From: Casp-actino8 sp945862545
GTDB taxonomy: Bacteria; Actinomycetota; Acidimicrobiia; Acidimicrobiales; Ilumatobacteraceae
Length of the DNA stretch: 11,845 nt
NCBI GenBank assembly: GCA_945862545.1
Contig: CAMAYS010000059.1
Coordinates: 1 to 11,845 of the forward strand
Direction: 5' to 3'
Shown: positions 7,382 through 11,845 of the stretch, in pieces
Layout of the letters: every line of letters begins with the position of its first letter
How positions within the stretch are numbered: the stretch's first letter is position 1
The notes under the pieces: model-generated
Database searches by the model: none
Seen by the model: the letters and a program-made list of their open reading frames with translations, nothing else
What the model was told of the DNA's origin: nothing
Made by a program: the position numbers and the translations under genes

Positions 7382-7900
7382 GTCTTTCCGCGCCAGCACA
7401 ATGGCGCCGATGACAGCGACGAGTAAAACAAACGACAATGCCCAGAACGGCAAGAGGTACGGGCCAAAGATGTCATCACTGATGACCTGTATCGGGATGG
7501 GTTGCATGTCGCCGGAGTTTTCGATCAGGCGCTCACTGCCGAAACCATCAACGATGACATACGACATCACGCCCAACATCAAAAGAGCGACGGGAATACC
7601 GAGAAACCAATTCTTATTATTGAGATCTGATTCAGCACCGATACGAGCACGTGTGAGCATCGTTCCGAACAAGAACAGCACCATCACTGCTCCGACGTAA
7701 ACCAACACTTGAGTAATCGCCACAAATTCGGCGGAGAGCAACAAATACTGAGCAGCGGCACCCGATAAAACAATGACCAACCAGAGTGCGGCATGAACAA
7801 CGTTGCTCACTGTCACAACTCGCACGGCACCGATGATCATCAGCAATGAAATGATGCCAAAGCCCACATTTTGAGCCACCAGAAGATCGGTAGCAATCAT
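7379..7900 (-). CDS. nuoJ: NADH-quinone oxidoreductase subunit J
   Basis: NuoJ is a five-helix membrane subunit of complex I beside NuoK and NuoH; movements of its third helix are tied to coupling. The 173-residue protein contains the family signature AEFVAITQVLVYVGAVMVLFLFG (split at residues 57-79), with Tyr68 and Gly70 of the VYVGA core. The ATG at 7900 overlaps the nuoI stop as TGATG. A GTG one codon earlier (7903) is also possible and would give a GTGA overlap; the two cannot be separated from sequence alone. The C-terminal helix (LLPFWALSFVLLVAVIGAIVL) ends in the short tail ARKD. Confidence 0.96.
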   Translation of the reverse strand: MIATDLLVAQNVGFGIISLLMIIGAVRVVTVSNVVHAALWLVIVLSGAAAQYLLLSAEFVAITQVLVYVGAVMVLFLFGTMLTRARIGAESDLNNKNWFLGIPVALLMLGVMSYVIVDGFGSERLIENSGDMQPIPIQVISDDIFGPYLLPFWALSFVLLVAVIGAIVLARKD

Positions 7901-8391
7901 CACTTCTTGCCCTTCTTCTCGGCGCCAACTTCATAGGCGGGAGCCTCGGGAACCGTGGCCATCCATTCACCCAACTTCACCTTGTCATGCAACAGGTCAG
8001 CAAGATTGGGCTCACTATATTCGTACTCTGGGCTCCAAAAGAGAGCATCAAACGGACACACTTCAACACAGATTCCGCAATACATGCATAACGCGTAATC
8101 GATATCAAAGCGGTCAAGTTTGTTGACCTGCCGCGGCTTGCCACCTGCGCGACGTGGAGGCGCTAATTCTTTGTGACCCTCAATGTAGATGCACCAGTCG
8201 GGACAGGACCGAACACACAACATGCATGATGTGCAGTTATCTTCGTGCAACGCAATCACACCACGAGCACGCAGTGGGGGCGCTTCTTTTTCGTGGGGAT
8301 ACTGCACGGTATTAGCACCATCAAGGGCGGTGCGCTTGAGAGTGTTCAGCGTGACGCCGAGACCTTTGAGAAGACCAGGGATCTTGGGCAT
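7900..8391 (-). CDS. nuoI: NADH-quinone oxidoreductase subunit I (two [4Fe-4S] clusters)
   Basis: NuoI is the ferredoxin-like subunit that carries clusters N6a and N6b and passes electrons to N2 in NuoB. The 163-residue protein has two complete CxxCxxCxxxCP motifs: C53, C56, C59, C63 (CTSCMLCVRSCPDW) and C102, C105, C108, C112 (CMYCGICVEVCPFDALFWSPEY). A further Cys67 follows the first motif. The first motif is followed by DWCIYI, a form remembered from actinobacterial nuo clusters without EFG. The frame is open upstream to 8460, but that part overlaps nuoH; the ATG at 8391 has AAGGTGG seven bases upstream and overlaps the nuoH stop as TAATG. The C-terminus is basic (EKKGKK). Without NuoG encoded here, N6a could be the electron entry cluster (inference). 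Confidence 0.97.
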   Translation of the reverse strand: MPKIPGLLKGLGVTLNTLKRTALDGANTVQYPHEKEAPPLRARGVIALHEDNCTSCMLCVRSCPDWCIYIEGHKELAPPRRAGGKPRQVNKLDRFDIDYALCMYCGICVEVCPFDALFWSPEYEYSEPNLADLLHDKVKLGEWMATVPEAPAYEVGAEKKGKK

Positions 8392-9446
8392 TAGAGGGCC
8401 ACCTTCAAGATCGCGGTGACCATGATGTTCACCAAGGAAATAGGGACGAGGACCTTCCAAGCAAAACGCTGCAGTTGGTCTTCGCGGAATCGTGGGTAAC
8501 TAAAACGCACCCACATAATCACGAATGAAAGCAACATCATTTTGCCGAACATAATCAGCGGACCCACGACATTCATCCAGTTATCAACACTGTCAATGTC
8601 AGTCCAGCCGAACCAAGCAAATGGAACGCCCCAACCGCCGAGGAAAAGAACCGACGCTATGAAAGAGAAAACACCAGCAGTAGCGAATTCAGCAATGAAG
8701 AATGTCAAGAAACGAAACCCGGAATACTCGGTCATGTAACCCGACACCAGTTCTGATTCGGCAATCGGCATGTCGAACGGTGTCTGCGTGAGTTCAGCCT
8801 GGACAGCGATCATGAAGATGATGAAACCAGTGAACTGCGTCAGGATGTACGGATTTCCTAATCCGTTCCAACCAAATATCTCACCGGTGTTCTGCGCCAG
8901 CACGATGCCTTGCAGGTTCATGGTGCCGGACTGGATGATGACGCCGATGACCGCCAACACCATCGGTAGTTCGTAGGCGATCAACTGACCAGCGGCACGC
9001 AAACCACCAAGTAGCGAATACTTGTTGGCACTTGACCAGCCTGCAATCAGAATGCCAAGCACGCTGACGGACGAAACCGCGAGCATATAAAACACGCCAG
9101 CCTCAAAGTTAGTGAACCATGCGTCGGGGCCAAACGGAACGACTGCCACCAACAAGAAAGTGCTGGCAAGAACAACCAACGGTGCAATTTTGAAAATGAC
9201 CCGATCAGCCCGCTCTGGAGTGATGTCTTCTTTTTGTAGCCACTTGCCGACTTCGGCAAACAACTGCATTGAACCGTAAGGGCCAGCTTCCATGGGTCCG
9301 AGACGACTCTGCATGAAAGACATCATCTTGAACAAGAAGAGATAGACGATGGCACCAGCGGGTAGCAACACTGCCACGACGCCTCCAAGGACGCGTAGCA
9401 AAGACTGCACCCAGTAGGGCAGATCAGCAGCGAGCAAAGCACTCAT
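8391..9446 (-). CDS. nuoH: NADH-quinone oxidoreductase subunit H
   Basis: NuoH joins the peripheral and membrane arms and forms the entrance of the quinone chamber together with NuoD and NuoB. The 351 residues are normal in length for this eight-helix family. Landmarks include SRLGPMEAGPYG (47-58), KEDITPERADR (72-82), GWSSANKYSLLGGLRAAGQL (136-155) and PFDMPIAESELVSGYMTEYS (223-242). In the last loop Gln221 stands where many family members, such as human ND1 (NRTPFDLAEGESE), have Arg, and Ile228 stands where they have Glu. The ATG overlaps the nuoD stop in ATGA, leaving no room for nuoE, nuoF or nuoG. The end overlaps nuoI by one base. Confidence 0.97.
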   Translation of the reverse strand: MSALLAADLPYWVQSLLRVLGGVVAVLLPAGAIVYLFLFKMMSFMQSRLGPMEAGPYGSMQLFAEVGKWLQKEDITPERADRVIFKIAPLVVLASTFLLVAVVPFGPDAWFTNFEAGVFYMLAVSSVSVLGILIAGWSSANKYSLLGGLRAAGQLIAYELPMVLAVIGVIIQSGTMNLQGIVLAQNTGEIFGWNGLGNPYILTQFTGFIIFMIAVQAELTQTPFDMPIAESELVSGYMTEYSGFRFLTFFIAEFATAGVFSFIASVLFLGGWGVPFAWFGWTDIDSVDNWMNVVGPLIMFGKMMLLSFVIMWVRFSYPRFREDQLQRFAWKVLVPISLVNIMVTAILKVAL

Positions 9447-10624
9447 CGGTCAATGTCACCAAGGATGAAGTACAGCGAGGCCAAAATGGTAATGATGTCG
9501 GGAACATAGACACCCTTGAGAACCCACGGCACGATGGATATGTTGTTGAAACTCGCAGAGCGGATCTTTGTTCGGAACGGTCCAAGATCACCCTTGCTGA
9601 CAACGTAGTAACCCATCTCGCCGAGTGGATTCTCTGTTGATACCCATGCTTCGCCTTCAGGCACTTTGATAATTCGTGGGACCTTGGCCATCACTGGACC
9701 AGAAGGAATACTTTTCAGCAATTGATCAACGATCAAGGTTGATTCGCGAACTTCTTGGAGACGAATCCAACACCGAGCAAAACTGTCACCGTCTGGGTGA
9801 GTCCAAACTTTCCAATCCACCTTGTCCCATGCCATTGGCAAGGACTGATCGCGTCGTAGATCCCAATCGACACCACACGCACGTAGGTTGGCTCCTGACA
9901 GTCCGTATTGCATGGCGATATCTTTTGGAATCACACCGATGCCACGAGTACGGCTTTGGAAAATCTCATTACCGAAAAGAAGATCCTCCATCTCGGTACA
10001 GAAATTACGCAACTTCTTCATTACGGCGCGTGTCTCATCAATGAAACCTTCGGGGAGATCATCTTTCAATCCACCAATGCGGTCAAAGTTCGGGTGGAAT
10101 CGACCGCCAGTGGCTGCTTCGATGAGGTTCAACACATGTTCACGATCGCGGAAGGCCATGAACACTGGAGTCACCGCTCCCAACTGCACACCGAGATCTC
10201 CGAGGAACAATGAAACGTTGGCGATGCGCGAAAGTTCAAAGAGGATGGTGCGAATCCACTGCGCACGAGGTGGGGCTTCAACGCCCATCAACTTTTCGGC
10301 TGCCAAAATGAATGGCACTTCGTTAGCGAAACTGCCCAACCAGTCAATGCGGTTGACCAATGAAGTGACTTGTGGGTATGTGCGAACTTCGGTCAATTTT
10401 TCATAACCGCGATGCATGTAACCACATGAGGGTTCGGCCCAAACAACTTGTTCACCGTCAAGGTGCGCAATGATCCGTAGGGTTCCGTGAGTCGCAGGGT
10501 GCTGAGGTCCGATGTTGAGAGTCATGCCCTCAGTTTCAAGTTCAACATTCAGCCGCGCGTCAGCCGCCTGCGAGGCGATATAAGCCAACTGTTTGCGATC
10601 AATGAGGGATTCAGTTGAAGTCAT
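9443..10624 (-). CDS. nuoD: NADH-quinone oxidoreductase subunit D, with altered quinone-site residues
   Basis: NuoD (49-kDa homologue, derived from a hydrogenase large subunit) lines the quinone pocket next to N2. The 393-residue protein shows NIGPQHPATHGTLR (37-50), HRGYEKL (71-77), PPRAQWIRTILFELSR (118-133), GGRFHPNFDRIGGLKDDLP (171-189) and a C-terminal GDIDR. The pocket His46 (T. thermophilus Nqo4 His38) is kept. By hand alignment, the position of the quinone-contacting Tyr87 is Trp95 (RIDWLGS) and that of Asp139 is Gln147 (VQLGA). Arg72 matches the arginine that NDUFAF7 dimethylates in mammalian NDUFS2. It is not fused to NuoC, unlike in E. coli. The ATG overlaps the nuoC stop (ATGA), and the nuoD stop overlaps nuoH the same way. 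Confidence 0.97.
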   Translation of the reverse strand: MTSTESLIDRKQLAYIASQAADARLNVELETEGMTLNIGPQHPATHGTLRIIAHLDGEQVVWAEPSCGYMHRGYEKLTEVRTYPQVTSLVNRIDWLGSFANEVPFILAAEKLMGVEAPPRAQWIRTILFELSRIANVSLFLGDLGVQLGAVTPVFMAFRDREHVLNLIEAATGGRFHPNFDRIGGLKDDLPEGFIDETRAVMKKLRNFCTEMEDLLFGNEIFQSRTRGIGVIPKDIAMQYGLSGANLRACGVDWDLRRDQSLPMAWDKVDWKVWTHPDGDSFARCWIRLQEVRESTLIVDQLLKSIPSGPVMAKVPRIIKVPEGEAWVSTENPLGEMGYYVVSKGDLGPFRTKIRSASFNNISIVPWVLKGVYVPDIITILASLYFILGDIDR

Positions 10625-11274
10625 TCTGCTTCGCCTTCCTCGTCATCCGAGCCACCAGGCATCGGTTCTACGTCAATGATTCCTGGCCAGGGTTTAACCA
10701 TCCGTGCCAGTAACGGAAAATCTTTACGCAATGGGTGACCTTCAAATTCAGACGGTAGATACATATTGCGAAGATCAGGATGACCAGCAAAACCAATGCC
10801 GAACATCTCATGAGTTTCACGTTCATGCCAATTAGCACCAGCGAAAATCGGTGACCATGACTCAACAACTGGTTCACTGTCTGAAACATCACACTTGATG
10901 TTCACGCCAACATGCAGACTTGGATGAACGACACGCGCCAAAAGTTGCATCCGTGTTGCACCACCCGCATAACCCTGTCGCACCGTGTCATCACGTTCAA
11001 CTGGCGGCGCCGTTGGGTCATCTTCACCCTTACCGAACGGCGATGGCATCCAGTCAATAGCCGACAAAAAGCAGAAGTACTCAAAACCCATAGAGCGCAG
11101 TGCAACACCTGTTTGCCGCCACGCACTCGTGTTCACTCGTACCCACAGGTCATCTCCAGGCTTCAGTAAACTGTCGAGCAGATCAGCGCCGATGTGAGTT
11201 CGAAGATCATCAATGATGCGCTCACGCAAAGTGTCACCTGGGATCTCGGCGATAGGTGTTTCAGTTGACGACAA
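10621..11274 (-). CDS. nuoC: NADH-quinone oxidoreductase subunit C
   Basis: NuoC (30-kDa homologue) is a peripheral-arm subunit packed against NuoD; it has no cofactor. The C-terminal signature is clear: HERETHEMFGIGFAGHPDLR followed by GHPLRKDFP. The frame extends upstream to 11475, but that part lies within nuoB and is unlike NuoC. Two non-AUG starts fit: TTG at 11274 (217 aa), five bases after GAGGTGA, and GTG at 11283 (220 aa), which lies inside that Shine-Dalgarno. The TTG is chosen because of the spacing; the difference is only three residues. The gene overlaps the nuoB end by 14 bases. The tail is strongly acidic (DDEEGEAE). A loop with GKGEDDPTAPPVERDD lies in the middle of the protein and may be an insertion. 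Confidence 0.94.
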   Translation of the reverse strand: MSSTETPIAEIPGDTLRERIIDDLRTHIGADLLDSLLKPGDDLWVRVNTSAWRQTGVALRSMGFEYFCFLSAIDWMPSPFGKGEDDPTAPPVERDDTVRQGYAGGATRMQLLARVVHPSLHVGVNIKCDVSDSEPVVESWSPIFAGANWHERETHEMFGIGFAGHPDLRNMYLPSEFEGHPLRKDFPLLARMVKPWPGIIDVEPMPGGSDDEEGEAE

Positions 11275-11827
11275 CGGACTCACCTCGCTTGGCAGCAGCT
11301 TTTTTCGACTTCTTTGTTTCGCCAACAATGATTGGCTTATAACCCTCGCCACGCCAACGCGCGCCCATATCTTCATTGCGAATGCGCTGTTGTAACAACA
11401 CCACTCCCTCAAGCAATGCTTCGGGTCGGGGTGGACAACCAGGAATATAAACGTCAACCGGAATAATCTGATCAATCCCCTTGGTCACCGAATAACTGTC
11501 CCAATACGGACCGCCGCAGTTAGCGCACGAACCCATCGAAATCACATACTTGGGCTCGGGAATTTGTTCATAGAGGCGCTTGATGCTCGGTGCCATTTTG
11601 TCCGTCACGGTCCCAGAAATAACAACGAGGTCAGCTTGGCGCGGGCTAGCGGGAAGTGGAATAACGCCCAGACGCATCACGTCGTAACGCGGGGATGCAA
11701 AAGCAGCGCCCATCTCGATGGCGCAACACGCTAGGCCCCACTGATACACCCACAGGGAGTACGAGCGACCCAAGTTCAATAATGAATTCAGCGGCTTTGG
11801 CAGCCGCCCACGGTCAACGAGACCCAT
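11261..11827 (-). CDS. nuoB: NADH-quinone oxidoreductase subunit B (N2 cluster)
   Basis: NuoB (PSST homologue) binds the terminal [4Fe-4S] cluster N2, which reduces quinone. The 188-residue protein has the tandem Cys34-Cys35 (WGLACCAIEM), Cys101 in GSCANCGG and Cys131 in PGCPPRPE; the spacing matches E. coli Cys63, 64, 129 and 158 within a residue. Other conserved parts are SPRYDVMRLG (45-54) and SPRQADLVVISGTVTDKMAP (61-80). The C-terminal tail (about 171-182) is Lys-rich (TKKSKKAAAKRG). The ATG at 11827 follows AAGGAG (11832-11837) with a short four-base gap. A TAA at 11845-11843 at the very edge could be the stop of nuoA, the expected upstream gene, but three bases cannot prove it. Confidence 0.97.
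   Translation of the reverse strand: MGLVDRGRLPKPLNSLLNLGRSYSLWVYQWGLACCAIEMGAAFASPRYDVMRLGVIPLPASPRQADLVVISGTVTDKMAPSIKRLYEQIPEPKYVISMGSCANCGGPYWDSYSVTKGIDQIIPVDVYIPGCPPRPEALLEGVVLLQQRIRNEDMGARWRGEGYKPIIVGETKKSKKAAAKRGESVVVN
11280..11286 (-). promoter_or_regulatory. Ribosome binding site of nuoC, favouring a TTG start
   Basis: GAGGTGA, a seven-base match to the anti-Shine-Dalgarno complement, lies within the nuoB coding end. Its GAGG core is eight bases before the TTG at 11274. The competing GTG at 11283 is inside the motif itself. Confidence 0.65.
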
Positions 11828-11831
11828 ACAA

Positions 11832-11837
11832 CTCCTT
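11832..11837 (-). promoter_or_regulatory. Ribosome binding site of nuoB
   Basis: AAGGAG ends four bases before the nuoB ATG at 11827. The spacing is slightly short, but there is no other in-frame start nearby. Confidence 0.7.
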
Positions 11838-11845
11838 GTCCATTA

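Noticed and set aside
7369..7479. N-terminal extension of nuoK
   Set aside because: It overlaps nuoJ, and NuoK is normally about 99-100 residues, exactly what the ATG at 7368 gives.
8392..8460. N-terminal extension of nuoI
   Set aside because: The added 23 residues overlap nuoH; the ATG at 8391 has a ribosome binding site and gives the usual NuoI start.
9888..10406. 172-codon open frame on the plus strand
   Set aside because: It is antisense to nuoD, which has full family motifs in its own frame; the plus-strand product is Ser/Arg/Pro-rich with no recognisable motif.
11275..11475. N-terminal extension of nuoC to an upstream start
   Set aside because: The extra residues overlap nuoB, do not resemble NuoC and would ignore the ribosome binding site at 11280-11286.
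1..11845. CRISPR array, tRNA, rRNA, insertion sequence or prophage signs
   Set aside because: The window is almost fully occupied by overlapping coding genes; no spaced repeats, tRNA-like stretches, transposase motifs or terminal inverted repeats were seen.

Overview
The window is a dense, one-directional gene cluster read entirely from the minus strand. It encodes most of a respiratory complex I (NADH-quinone oxidoreductase type, nuo genes), followed by a MidA/NDUFAF7-type methyltransferase and the start of an ABC-transporter ATPase. Base composition looks moderate, near 50% GC. The style of the subunits suggests an actinobacterium, possibly an Acidimicrobiia-like or freshwater/marine lineage: the long NuoL with a His-rich loop ending in HESP, NuoI with SCPDW, NuoD with RIDWLGS, and separate nuoC and nuoD. 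This assignment rests on remembered family resemblance, not a search.

Layout in transcription order, from the right edge leftwards: nuoB (11827-11261), nuoC (11274-10621), nuoD (10624-9443), nuoH (9446-8391), nuoI (8391-7900), nuoJ (7900-7379), nuoK (7368-7069), nuoL (7065-4645), nuoM (4631-3033), nuoN (3029-1512), midA-like methyltransferase (1528-476), ABC ATPase (479 to beyond base 1). Neighbouring genes overlap or lie at most 13 bases apart, with ATGA, TAATG and TGATG stop/start overlaps. No internal promoter or terminator is visible, and no stretch longer than 300 bases lacks a gene. nuoA is expected just beyond the right edge.

The order is B-C-D-H-I-J-K-L-M-N. The NADH-dehydrogenase module genes nuoE, nuoF and nuoG, which usually sit between D and H, are absent here: nuoD and nuoH overlap by four bases. 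The encoded complex keeps the N2 cluster subunit (NuoB), the two-[4Fe-4S] ferredoxin-like subunit (NuoI), the quinone-chamber subunits (NuoC, D, H) and the full membrane arm (J, K, L, M, N). Its electron input must come either from EFG encoded elsewhere or from another donor such as ferredoxin.

The most unusual point is in the quinone chamber. The NuoD tyrosine that normally contacts the quinone head group is Trp95, and the Asp that normally pairs with the chamber histidine is Gln147. NuoH also carries unusual residues in its quinone-facing loop. Together with the missing EFG genes, this suggests a distinct complex I class with altered electron-input and acceptor chemistry. The methyltransferase overlaps nuoN and belongs to the family whose human member methylates an arginine of the NuoD homologue. 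That arginine is conserved here as Arg72, which suggests a built-in modification or assembly factor. NuoL and NuoM carry His/Asp-rich insertions at equivalent positions, and NuoL has a perfect 30-bp in-frame tandem duplication.
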